A model generated the notes under the pieces. The model saw only the letters and a list, made by a program, of their open reading frames with translations. It had not been told where the DNA came from and searched no databases. Of a DNA stretch of 16,560 bases, positions 4,869 to 11,670 are shown in pieces (position 1 is the stretch's first letter; each line of letters begins with the position of its first letter). Origin of the DNA: DASXTS01 sp036505275 (GTDB taxonomy: Bacteria > Actinomycetota > Actinomycetes > Mycobacteriales > Pseudonocardiaceae); the NCBI GenBank assembly GCA_036505275.1, contig DASXTS010000155.1:1-16560 (forward strand), in the 5' to 3' direction. The position numbers and the translations under genes are program-made.

Positions 4869-7799
4869 TCACAGCACGATGTTCACCAGCCGGCCCGGCA
4901 CGATGATGATCTTGCGCGGTTGCTGGCCGTCGACGATTGCGCGCACCCGCTCGTCGGCCAGTACCGCCTCGCGCAGGTCGTCCTCGCCGGTCGAGGCCGG
5001 CACCACGACCCTGGCCCGGACCTTGCCGTTGACCTGGATCGGGTACTCGACGGTCTCGGCCACCAGATAAGCGGGGTCGGCGACCGGAAACGGCCCGTGG
5101 GCCAGCGAGTGGTCGTGGCCAAGCCGGGACCACAGCTCCTCGGCCAGATGCGGGCACAGCGGCGCGAGCATGAGCACCAGTGGCTCGACGACCGCCCGCG
5201 GGGCCCCGCCCGGGTAGGTCTTCGTCAGGTGGTTGGTCAGCTCGATCAGCTTGGCCGCCGCGGTGTTGTGCCGAAGCGTGGCGAAGTCCTCGCGCACACC
5301 GGCGATCACCCGGTGCAGCAGCCGCAGGTCGTCCACCGAGGGCTGCGCGCCGGTGACCCGCAGCGCGCCGGAGACCTCGTCGACCGCCAGCCGCCACACC
5401 CGCTGCAGGAAGCGGTACGAACCCACGACGTCGCGGGTGGCCCACGGTCGCGAGGTGTCCATCGGCCCGGTGGACATCTCGTACAGCCGGAACGTGTCCG
5501 CGCCGAACGCGGCGCACATCTCGTCCGGCGTCACGGAGTTCCGCAGTGACTTGCCCATCTTGCCGTACTCGCGGTTGACCTCCAGATCCCCGAAGTAGTA
5601 CCGGCCGTCCCGCTCGACGACCTGCTCGGCCGGCACGTACACGCCGCGCTCGTCGGTGTAGGCGTACGCCTCGATGTAGCCCTGGTTGAACAGCCGGCGG
5701 AACGGCTCCTCCGCGCTGACGAAGCCCAGGTCGTACAGCACCTTCTGCCAGAACCGGGCGTACAGCAGATGCAGCACGGCGTGTTCGACGCCGCCGACGT
5801 ACAGGTCCACGCCACCGGGGTCGTTCGGGCCGTGCTCGGACGGCCGCGGGCCCATCCAGTACCGCTCGACCTCGGGGTCGGCCATCGCCTCGTGGTTGGC
5901 CGGGTCGGTGTAGCGGATCTCGTACCAGCACGAGCCGGCCCACTGCGGCATGGTGTTGGTCTCCCGCCGGTACCGGCGCGGGCCGTTGCCCAGGTCCAGC
6001 TCGACATTCACCCAGTCGGTGGCGCGGGACAGCGGCGGCTCCGGAGAGCTGCCCGCGTCCATCGGATCGAACGTGCGCGGCGAAAAGTCGTCGACGTCGG
6101 GCAGCTCCACCGGCAGCAGGTGCTCCGGCACGGCGACCGGCAGGCCGGCGGCGTCACCGTCCACCTCGTAGACGATCGGGAACGGCTCACCCCAGTAACG
6201 CTGCCGGGAGAACAGCCAGTCGCGCAGCTTGTACTGCACGACGGCCTCCCCGAAGCCGCGACGTACCAGCCAGTCGATGATCGCCTTCTTGGCGTCCACG
6301 ACACCCATGCCGTCCAGGCTGATCTCGTCATTGGCCGAGTTGATCGCCGGACCCTCGCCGACATAGGCCTTGCCCTCGAAGTCCTCCGGTGGCTCGACCG
6401 TGCGGATGATCGGCAGGCCGAACGCCTCGGCGAACTCCCAGTCCCGCTCGTCCTGCCCGGGCACGGCCATGATCGCGCCGGTGCCGTAGCCCATCAGGAC
6501 GTAGTCGGCGACGAACACCGGGATCTGCGCGCCGGTCGCCGGGTTGGTTGCGTAGGCGCCGGTGAAGACGCCGGTCTTGTCCTTGCTCGCCTGCCGGTCC
6601 AGCTCGGATTTCTTGGACGCCACGCGCCGGTACTCGGCCACGGCGTCGGCCGGGGTGGCCGCGCCGCCGGTCCAGTGCAGGTCGACTGCACCGGCCGGCC
6701 AGGTCCGCTCGGTGATCACGTCGACCAGGGGATGTTCCGGGGCCAGCACCATGTAGGTCGCGCCGAACACGGTGTCCGGGCGGGTGGTGAAGACGTCAAT
6801 GGCCACCGGCGGGACCGTCGTGGCGGCCGTGGGGGCGGCCGTGGGGGCGGACACCGTCACCGGGAACTTGATGCGCGCACCGTGCGAGCGGCCGATCCAG
6901 TTGCGCTGCATGGTCTTGACCGACTCCGGCCACTCCAGCCGGTCAAGGTCATCGACCAGTCGGTCGGCGTAGGCGGTGATCCGCAGCATCCACTGCCGCA
7001 GGTTGCGGCGGAACACCGGGAAGTTGCCGCGCTCGCTGCGGCCGTCGGCGGTGACCTCCTCGTTGGCCAGCACCGTGCCCAGCCCGGGGCACCAGTTCAC
7101 CGGCGCCTCGGACAGGTAGGCCAGCCGGTACCCGTCGATGATCTTCCGCTGCTCGGCGCCGGTCAGCTCGCACCAGCCGCGGCCGTCGGGAGTGCGGCGC
7201 TTGCCCTGCGCGTATTCGGTCGCCAGCTCGACGATCGGCCGGGCGCGGCCTCCGCCGCCGTCCGCCTCCCGGTCGATCCACGAGTTGAAGATCTGCAGGA
7301 AGATCCACTGTGTCCACCGGTAATACTCCACGTCGGTGGTCGCGATCCTGCGCCGCTCGTCGTGGCCCAGCCCCAACCTGCGGATCTGGGCCAGGTAACG
7401 CTCGATGTTCTCATAGGTGGTCTTGCGGGGGTGCAGGCTGCGCTGCACGGCGTACTGCTCCGCGGGCAGCCCGAACGCGTCAAAGCCCATGGTGTGCAGC
7501 ACATTCGCGCCGCACATCCGCTGGAACCGGGCGAACACGTCGGTGCCGATGAAGCCGAGCGGATGCCCGACGTGCAGGCCCTCCCCGGAGGGGTACGGAA
7601 ACATGTCCAGCACGTACAGCTTGTCCTCGGGCACTTCCGGCTGGCCCCATGGCCCGGCCGGGTTCGGCGCGTGGAACGTACCCAGCTCGGCCCAGTGCTG
7701 CTGCCAGCGGCGCTCGATCTCGCCGGCCAGCGCCGCGGTGTACCGGTAGGCCGGGGTGTAATCGGCCGCGGTGCCGGTCGGCGCCGCTTCGGTGGTCAT
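4869..7799 (-). CDS. leuS: Leucyl-tRNA synthetase
   Basis: Charges tRNA-Leu with leucine in an ATP-dependent reaction; class I synthetase, cytoplasmic. The 976-residue length fits the bacterial enzyme. The signature HVGH is at 76-79 (PYPSGEGLHVGHPLGF), the CP1 editing domain includes FTTRPDTVFGATYMVLAPEHP, and the KMSKS loop reads KMGKS at 747-751. The zinc/CP domains and the C-terminal IQVNGKVRARVVVP are also recognisable. A low-complexity Ala/Thr/Pro insertion (APTAAPTAATTVPPVA) sits just before the TTRPDT motif. ATG 7799 is chosen because GGAGG (7808-7812, minus) is 8 bases upstream; the frame is open for 35 more codons, but these lie in the attenuator leader. It is preceded by a leucine leader-peptide attenuator and is convergent with the SDR gene. 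Confidence 0.98.
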   Translation of the reverse strand: MTTEAAPTGTAADYTPAYRYTAALAGEIERRWQQHWAELGTFHAPNPAGPWGQPEVPEDKLYVLDMFPYPSGEGLHVGHPLGFIGTDVFARFQRMCGANVLHTMGFDAFGLPAEQYAVQRSLHPRKTTYENIERYLAQIRRLGLGHDERRRIATTDVEYYRWTQWIFLQIFNSWIDREADGGGGRARPIVELATEYAQGKRRTPDGRGWCELTGAEQRKIIDGYRLAYLSEAPVNWCPGLGTVLANEEVTADGRSERGNFPVFRRNLRQWMLRITAYADRLVDDLDRLEWPESVKTMQRNWIGRSHGARIKFPVTVSAPTAAPTAATTVPPVAIDVFTTRPDTVFGATYMVLAPEHPLVDVITERTWPAGAVDLHWTGGAATPADAVAEYRRVASKKSELDRQASKDKTGVFTGAYATNPATGAQIPVFVADYVLMGYGTGAIMAVPGQDERDWEFAEAFGLPIIRTVEPPEDFEGKAYVGEGPAINSANDEISLDGMGVVDAKKAIIDWLVRRGFGEAVVQYKLRDWLFSRQRYWGEPFPIVYEVDGDAAGLPVAVPEHLLPVELPDVDDFSPRTFDPMDAGSSPEPPLSRATDWVNVELDLGNGPRRYRRETNTMPQWAGSCWYEIRYTDPANHEAMADPEVERYWMGPRPSEHGPNDPGGVDLYVGGVEHAVLHLLYARFWQKVLYDLGFVSAEEPFRRLFNQGYIEAYAYTDERGVYVPAEQVVERDGRYYFGDLEVNREYGKMGKSLRNSVTPDEMCAAFGADTFRLYEMSTGPMDTSRPWATRDVVGSYRFLQRVWRLAVDEVSGALRVTGAQPSVDDLRLLHRVIAGVREDFATLRHNTAAAKLIELTNHLTKTYPGGAPRAVVEPLVLMLAPLCPHLAEELWSRLGHDHSLAHGPFPVADPAYLVAETVEYPIQVNGKVRARVVVPASTGEDDLREAVLADERVRAIVDGQQPRKIIIVPGRLVNIVL

Positions 7800-7878
7800 C
7801 GCCAGGTCCTCCGTGGATCGGGGGCGTTCCTTGGAATGGTCAGTGTCCGCCTCGATGTGCCTTGGTCCGGAAATACGA

Positions 7879-7912
7879 AACCCCTCAGGCCCGGTGTTGG
7901 GCATGAGGGGTT
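7879..7912 (-). terminator. Attenuator terminator in the leuS leader
   Basis: On the minus strand, AACCCCTCA pairs perfectly with TGAGGGGTT (9 bp). After one mismatch, GCCC pairs with GGGC around a 6-base loop. The tail TTTCGTATTT follows. This is one of the few hairpins in the window with a U-rich tail. It lies 80 bases before the leuS start and shortly after the Leu-rich leader peptide, so it fits a regulated terminator. Confidence 0.72.
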
Positions 7913-7913
7913 G

Positions 7914-7950
7914 CCGCGCTGTGGAGCCCGGTGACTCCGGCTCAGCGCGG
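7914..7950 (-). promoter_or_regulatory. Leader hairpin 1 of the leuS attenuator
   Basis: CCGCGCTG pairs perfectly with CAGCGCGG (8 bp), with extra CCGG pairing inside the loop. The leader peptide's last codons and TGA stop (7942-7944) form part of the 5' arm. A ribosome reaching the stop would melt this hairpin, whereas one stalled at the Leu codons 15-24 bases upstream would not fully cover it. Confidence 0.6.
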
Positions 7951-7980
7951 CCCGGTAAGGAGCAGGCGGCACGTGCTCAC
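7942..7980 (-). CDS. Leucine-rich leader peptide of the leuS attenuator
   Basis: A 12-codon ORF encoding VSTCRLLLTGPR (first residue fMet if GTG starts), with three consecutive, different Leu codons CTG CTC CTT (7957-7965) and a TGA stop. A run of Leu codons immediately upstream of a leucyl-tRNA synthetase gene and before a terminator is the classical signature of ribosome-mediated attenuation. GTG 7980 has TACCCT 7 bases upstream and no ribosome binding site, fitting leaderless translation. An in-frame ATG at 7986 would add two codons if transcription starts earlier. The peptide probably has no function beyond being translated. Confidence 0.68.
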   Translation of the reverse strand: MSTCRLLLTGPR

Positions 7981-7987
7981 GGGCATG

Positions 7988-7993
7988 AGGGTA
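7988..7993 (-). promoter_or_regulatory. Putative -10 box of the leuS leader transcript
   Basis: TACCCT lies 7 bases before GTG 7980 of the leader peptide, the same spacing as at other leaderless starts in this window. No clear -35 box is seen. Confidence 0.45.
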
Positions 7994-8071
7994 CCGCACC
8001 CCCGGTACGAGCCGCTGGCGGTTGGCTGGACCGGCGGTCCGGTGGCCTCCGCGGCCGGTGGCCTCGGCGGC

Positions 8072-8077
8072 TAGGGT
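8072..8077 (+). promoter_or_regulatory. Putative -10 box of the SdpI-like gene
   Basis: TAGGGT stands 8 bases before GTG 8086, and no ribosome binding site is present. Confidence 0.35.
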
Positions 8078-8085
8078 GACGGACC

Positions 8086-8526
8086 GTGCAGGTCGTGGCC
8101 GGGGTGCTGGTGATCGTCGCCGGCGCGGCGCAGGGCGCCGTCGGCTGGCTGGGGTGGCGCGGCCGGCTGCGCCGCAACCGGTACCTCGGCGTGCGCACGG
8201 CCGCAACCTTCGCGAGCGACGACGCCTTCCGGCTCGGCAACCGGGTGGCGGCGCCCATGCTGCTGGCCGCGGCGGCGGTGGCCATGCTCGGCGGTGTCAC
8301 GGCGCTGGTCGCCCCGTCCGTCCCGGCGTACTCGGTGGTGCTCGCCGTCGCGGTGCTCGGCATGCTCGGGCTGGCGGTGGCCGGCGGGGTGCTCGGCTCA
8401 CGAGCGGCCGCATCGACAGCCGCACCGGCCACCGCGACCCCGACGCGGGGCGATACGGCCCCGCTCACCGCCTGTGCCGGCTGCATGTGCGCCGGCGGGC
8501 AGGGTACCCGCGGCTGCCTTCGCTGA
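8086..8526 (+). CDS. SdpI-family-like membrane protein with a cysteine tail
   Basis: A 146-residue integral membrane protein. Hydrophobic segments lie at about 2-23, 55-77 and 83-106. Between the first two is RRNRYLGVRTAATFASDDAFRLGNRVA, which matches the conserved loop of the SdpI/YhfL group (NxxxGxRTxxTxxSxxxWxxxNR) with the usual Trp replaced. SdpI of Bacillus is an immunity protein and signal receptor, but most actinobacterial relatives have no known role. The C-terminus is unusual: a Thr/Ala-rich linker leads to a CxxCxC cluster (C130, C133, C135) plus C144, a possible metal or redox site. The GTG 8086 start is supported by the hydrophobic N-terminus and the -10-like TAGGGT. It is divergent from the leuS leader; operon status is unclear. 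Confidence 0.72.
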   Translation: MQVVAGVLVIVAGAAQGAVGWLGWRGRLRRNRYLGVRTAATFASDDAFRLGNRVAAPMLLAAAAVAMLGGVTALVAPSVPAYSVVLAVAVLGMLGLAVAGGVLGSRAAASTAAPATATPTRGDTAPLTACAGCMCAGGQGTRGCLR

Positions 8527-8691
8527 CCCAGCGTAATAGCAGGTGGTCAACTGGGTGCGCAAGGGCCCACAGGGCACAGTTTTCCGGCCCGATTCCTCAA
8601 GCGATGTGACGCTACGTTGCCCAAGCTTACGTGTATCTGGACCGCTCGGTTCGATGCGGGTTAAGTAAGGGCAAAGTGAGGTGTGCCTGAG

Positions 8692-8901
8692 ATGAGAACG
8701 GCCGATGTGGTTGGGCGATTAGCCGGCGCCGTGGCCCTCGCCGTGGTGACCGGGTTGGCGGTGGCCGTGCTCGCGCGGCTCGCCGGCACACCCGAACGAG
8801 CGACCGTCACGTACTTCACCCCGAACGAGTTCCTGACTCAGACCACCGACCACATCGTCACTGGCTCCGTCACGGACCCACGGCACAGCTGGCACCGCTA
8901 G
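8692..8901 (+). CDS. Small single-pass membrane protein, function unknown
   Basis: A 69-residue protein with one hydrophobic segment at about 11-31 (AGAVALAVVTGLAVAVLARL) and a polar C-terminus rich in Thr, Asp and His. No family is recognised. GTG 8683 in the same frame would add three residues; ATG 8692 is preferred because GAGG (8678-8681) lies 10 bases upstream. It stands between the SdpI-like gene and yqgE, the place held by small membrane protein Rv0039c in M. tuberculosis (from memory). Its stop codon overlaps the yqgE stop. The 165 bases upstream contain relatively AT-rich patches (TACGTT, TATCTG, TTAAGT) that could be a promoter, but no clear pair of boxes. Confidence 0.6.
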   Translation: MRTADVVGRLAGAVALAVVTGLAVAVLARLAGTPERATVTYFTPNEFLTQTTDHIVTGSVTDPRHSWHR

Positions 8902-9482
8902 TTCCGTTCCACGTCGATCGGGTGGGTGGCCAGCAGCGCGAGCGGCATGCCCTGACGGCGCAGCACGCGGCCCCACAAATCGACGCCAGAGGGAGTCATC
9001 ACGTCGTCGGGCAGCGCCGGCACCACGATCCAGTCGCCGCGACCGATCTCCCCGGCGAGCTGCTCAGAATCCCAACCGGAGTAACCCGCGAACACCCGCA
9101 GGCCGCGCACCTTTGGCGCGAGACTGTCCGGGTCGCTGTCCAGGTCGACCAGCGCGACCGGGCCGCGCACACCGACCAGGCCCTCGATCGCGGAGGCCTG
9201 CTGGCCCGGCCGCAGCGCGGCCAGGCACAACGCCGTCTTCTGCTCGACCGGGCCGCCGACGAACACGGCCTGTGGGCGCGACGTGTGCCGGCCCCAGCTC
9301 GGCAGCACATCGACCACGGCGATCTCGCTCGGCCGGTTCAGCACCACTCCCAAAGTGCCGGACTCGCGGTGATCGATGACGAACACCACGGTGCGGCGGA
9401 AGTTCGCGTCGAGCAGCCCCGGTGCCGCCACCAAGAGGGCACCGGGCTCGACGTTGGCGTCGGGCGGGCCTGGAGGTTGCAC
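8898..9482 (-). CDS. YqgE/AlgH family protein (UPF0301, DUF179)
   Basis: A 194-residue cytoplasmic protein of a widespread family with no settled biochemical role (AlgH was once proposed as a regulator). Family stretches include GALLVAAPGLLDANFRRTVVFV, GTLGVVLNRPSE, FVGGPVEQKTALCLA, VRVFAGYSGWDSEQL in slightly altered form, GDWIVVPAL and the C-terminal DLWGRVLRRQG...LALLATHPID. It closely resembles Rv0038 as remembered. The start is uncertain: GTG 9482 gives the family length but has no ribosome binding site, while an upstream in-frame GTG in CCGGTGGAT would add about 14 residues. It is divergent from the MFS gene across a long inverted repeat, as Rv0038 is from Rv0037c. Confidence 0.92.
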   Translation of the reverse strand: MQPPGPPDANVEPGALLVAAPGLLDANFRRTVVFVIDHRESGTLGVVLNRPSEIAVVDVLPSWGRHTSRPQAVFVGGPVEQKTALCLAALRPGQQASAIEGLVGVRGPVALVDLDSDPDSLAPKVRGLRVFAGYSGWDSEQLAGEIGRGDWIVVPALPDDVMTPSGVDLWGRVLRRQGMPLALLATHPIDVERN

Positions 9483-9528
9483 CGAGGAATGATGCCATTG
9501 CCGGCCGGTGGCATCGCCATCCACCGGC

Positions 9529-9576
9529 CCTAACGCCGTTTCATTGCGTCGGAACTGTGTGCGGAACGGCGTTAGG
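9529..9576. promoter_or_regulatory. 12-bp inverted repeat between yqgE and the MFS gene
   Basis: CCTAACGCCGTT (9529-9540) and AACGGCGTTAGG (9565-9576) are perfect reverse complements separated by 24 bases. Each arm read outward gives GGCGTTAGG, placed similarly ahead of the two divergent genes. It could be a two-site operator or a symmetric pair of promoter elements; no canonical -35/-10 pair is visible. Confidence 0.6.
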
Positions 9577-9587
9577 ACGGCCGATGC

Positions 9588-9594
9588 GGGAGGG
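9588..9594 (+). promoter_or_regulatory. Ribosome binding site of the MFS gene
   Basis: GGGAGGG lies 7 bases before GTG 9602. It favours this start over ATG 9584, which would overlap the site. Confidence 0.7.
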
Positions 9595-9601
9595 TGGGAT
9601 C

Positions 9602-10945
9602 GTGCGTCGCGTGGCATCGCCGGCCGGCTCGGATCCCGCCGTGGCCCCGCCGTCCGGCGCGCCGGACGCGGACGAGGCACCGCGGCTTGGCGTGCGGCGG
9701 CTGCTCGGCACTCGTGGGTTCCGCCGGCTGCTGGCGTCCCGGTTCGCGGCGCAGTGGGGCGACGGGGTGTTCTCCGCGGGTCTCGGCAGCGCGGTGTTGT
9801 TCAATCCGGAGCGGCAGGCCGATCCCGTCGCGGTCGCCATCAGCCTGACCGTGCTGCTGTTGCCGTACTCGGTGCTCGGCCCGTTCGCCGGAGCCCTGCT
9901 CGACCGCTGGGACCGCCGCCAGGTGCTGGTCTTCGCCAACCTGCTGCGCGGGGCGTTCGTCGTGGTGACCGCGGTCATGGTGGGTGCCGGGGTGGCCGGC
10001 CCGCCGCTGTACGTCGGCGCGCTGCTGGTCACCGGCGTGAGCCGATTCGTCAACGCCGGGCTGTCCGCGGCGCTGCCGCACCTGGTGCGGCCGGAGCACC
10101 TCGTCGAGGCGAACGCACTCTCGGCGACCATCGGTGCCGGCGTATCGATCGCCGGCACCGGCTGCGCCATCGGCCTGCGTGAGGTCTTCGGCGCCGGCGA
10201 CGTCGGCTCCGGCTGGACCACCGCCGTAGCGCTGCTCGGCTCGCTGGTAGCCGCACTGGTCGCCGCCGGCTTCCGCCGCGGCCGGCTCGGACCGGACGAG
10301 GTGGACGAGCCGGCGCAGCCCCTGCTCGCGGTGGCCCGCGGCCTCATCGATGGCGGGCGGGCGGCGTGGCGCGCACCCACCGTCGCCGCCGGGTTCGGCG
10401 CGCTGACCGGCCACCGGGTGGCGTTCGGCATATCCACGCTGCTCGGCCTGCTGCTGTTTCGCAATGCATTCGCCGACCAAGGGTTCCTCCGGTCCGGGGT
10501 ACCGGGCCTCGGCCAGGCGCTGGCCGCCGGCGCGATCGGCATCGTGCTGGCCGCGGTGGTCACGCCGGTGGTGGTTGCATGGCTCGGGCGGCCGGCCACC
10601 GTGCGGCTCGCCCTGCTCACGGCGCTGCTCGGCCAGCTGACTCTCGGTGTGCCGATGCGGCTCGCGACCGTGCTCGCGGCCGCCTTCGTGCTCTCGCTGG
10701 CCGGACAAGTGATCAAACTGTGCCTGGACGCCGAGGTGCAGAGCCAGATCGGCGACGAGACCCGCGGTCGGGTCTTCGCCCTGTACGACACCGTGTTCAA
10801 CCTCAGCTACGTGGTCGCGAATGTGGCCGCGGCGACCATAGTGCCCACCGACGGCCGGTCGGTGCCGCTCATGCTCACCGCCTCGGCGACGTACCTGGTC
10901 GGCCTGGTCGGGTACGAAATGCTGGTCCGCCGCCGCCCGCCGTGA
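9602..10945 (+). CDS. Major facilitator superfamily transporter (Rv0037c-like)
   Basis: A 447-residue multispanning membrane protein, probably 12 helices, predicted to export or import an unknown small molecule. Hydrophobic helices recur along the length (AVAISLTVLLLPYSVLGPFAGALL, GAFVVVTAVMVGAGVAGPPLYVGALLV, ALLGSLVAALVAAGF, ALAAGAIGIVLAAVVTPVVVAWL). The loop GALLDRWDRRQVLVFANLLRG has the acidic-basic pattern of the MFS loop 2-3 motif (DRxxRR). RLLASRFAAQWGDGVFSAGLG at the first helix is typical of the drug-efflux-like group next to yqgE. Start GTG 9602 follows GGGAGGG. It is divergent from yqgE and ends 22 bases before a convergent stop codon, with a 17-bp tandem duplication in between. Confidence 0.9.
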   Translation: MRRVASPAGSDPAVAPPSGAPDADEAPRLGVRRLLGTRGFRRLLASRFAAQWGDGVFSAGLGSAVLFNPERQADPVAVAISLTVLLLPYSVLGPFAGALLDRWDRRQVLVFANLLRGAFVVVTAVMVGAGVAGPPLYVGALLVTGVSRFVNAGLSAALPHLVRPEHLVEANALSATIGAGVSIAGTGCAIGLREVFGAGDVGSGWTTAVALLGSLVAALVAAGFRRGRLGPDEVDEPAQPLLAVARGLIDGGRAAWRAPTVAAGFGALTGHRVAFGISTLLGLLLFRNAFADQGFLRSGVPGLGQALAAGAIGIVLAAVVTPVVVAWLGRPATVRLALLTALLGQLTLGVPMRLATVLAAAFVLSLAGQVIKLCLDAEVQSQIGDETRGRVFALYDTVFNLSYVVANVAAATIVPTDGRSVPLMLTASATYLVGLVGYEMLVRRRPP

Positions 10946-10973
10946 CTGGCTACGGGCCGTGACTGGCTACGGG
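10940..10973. repeat. Perfect 17-bp tandem duplication between convergent stop codons
   Basis: CCGTGACTGGCTACGGG occurs twice in direct tandem (10940-10956 and 10957-10973). The first copy contains the TGA of the MFS gene; the second contains the TAG of the repeat-protein gene on the other strand. Confidence 0.9.
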
Positions 10974-11649
10974 TTGAGGAAGTCCGGGTCACCAGCGGGC
11001 ACAGTGTGGTCGACCGTGCCGTCGCCGTCGATGTCCACCAGCATGGTGTCGAGCCAGCCGTCGGGTCGGCGTCCAGGTAGGCGGTCTCCATCCGGCCGTC
11101 ACCGTCCGCGTCGACCAGGACCTGGTCGAGCGCACCGTCATCGCCGGCGGCCACGACAAGCTCGTCGCTGTCCCCATCGCCGTCGAAGTCGACCCACGCG
11201 GCGTCGTTTCTGCCATCGCCGTCGACGTCCTCGGTGGCGCGGTCGGTCCGCCCGGTGCCCCCGGTGTCCGCCCAGTGGATCTGGCGATCGGACGGCGGCA
11301 CCGGCCCCGTACCCGGCAGGATGCCGGTTGCGTTCCAGACACCGGCCCCACTCGGGTCGGTGTATCCGTGGTCGGGCCGGCCGTCGTCGTTCAGGTCCAG
11401 CAGGGCGGTGTCGGCCACCCTGTCGCCGTCGGAGTCCCACATGGCGTCATCCACCCGCCCGTCCCCGTCGAAGTCCAGCGCGACGGCGTCCGGGCGGCCG
11501 TCCCGGTCGGTGTCGACATCGGCCGCGTCGCACCAGGTGTGCCGGATGCCCCGGCCGGTGCCGAACGAGTACGCAATCCGCGCCATCCACCTCGGACGCC
11601 GCGCCCCCGCAACCTGTTCCGTCTCGACGGCGACGATGTCAAACTCCAC
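10967..11649 (-). CDS. Calcium-loop (DxDxDG) repeat protein, frameshifted near its 3' end
   Basis: About nine acidic loops of the EF-hand/dockerin style punctuate the protein: DTDRDGRPD, DFDGDGRVD, DSDGDRVAD, DLNDDGRPD, DVDGDGRND, DFDGDGDSD, DADGDGRME and, in the shifted frame, DADPDGWLD and DIDGDGTVD. This suggests calcium binding (inference). No signal peptide is evident after GTG 11649, so location is unclear. After D195 (near 11062-11065) the repeat pattern jumps to another frame. Restoring one C in the minus-strand CCC run gives a 227-residue protein ending DPDFLNP; unshifted reading runs on to 10807, antisense to the MFS gene, with no repeats. This is a recent mutation or a sequencing error. 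It lies 21 bases after pcnA on the same strand, the place of Rv3906c (from memory). No catalytic domain is seen. Confidence 0.75.
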
Positions 11650-11670
11650 ATCCTCGCCTGCCGAGGGGTC

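Noticed and set aside
5769..7934. 721-codon open frame antisense to leuS
   Set aside because: A GC-rich shadow frame: it lacks any recognisable domain and covers a clear LeuS frame on the other strand.
7800..8000. T-box riboswitch upstream of leuS
   Set aside because: GGTACCGC-like bases near 7990 recall the T-box core, but they lie upstream of the likely transcript start. No specifier stem or full T-box motif is present, and the Leu-codon leader peptide explains the region better.
8527..8691. Origin-like or DnaA-box region
   Set aside because: The stretch is somewhat less GC-rich and has TTAAGT and TACGTT, but no TTGTCCACA-like boxes or repeats; a simple promoter region is more likely.
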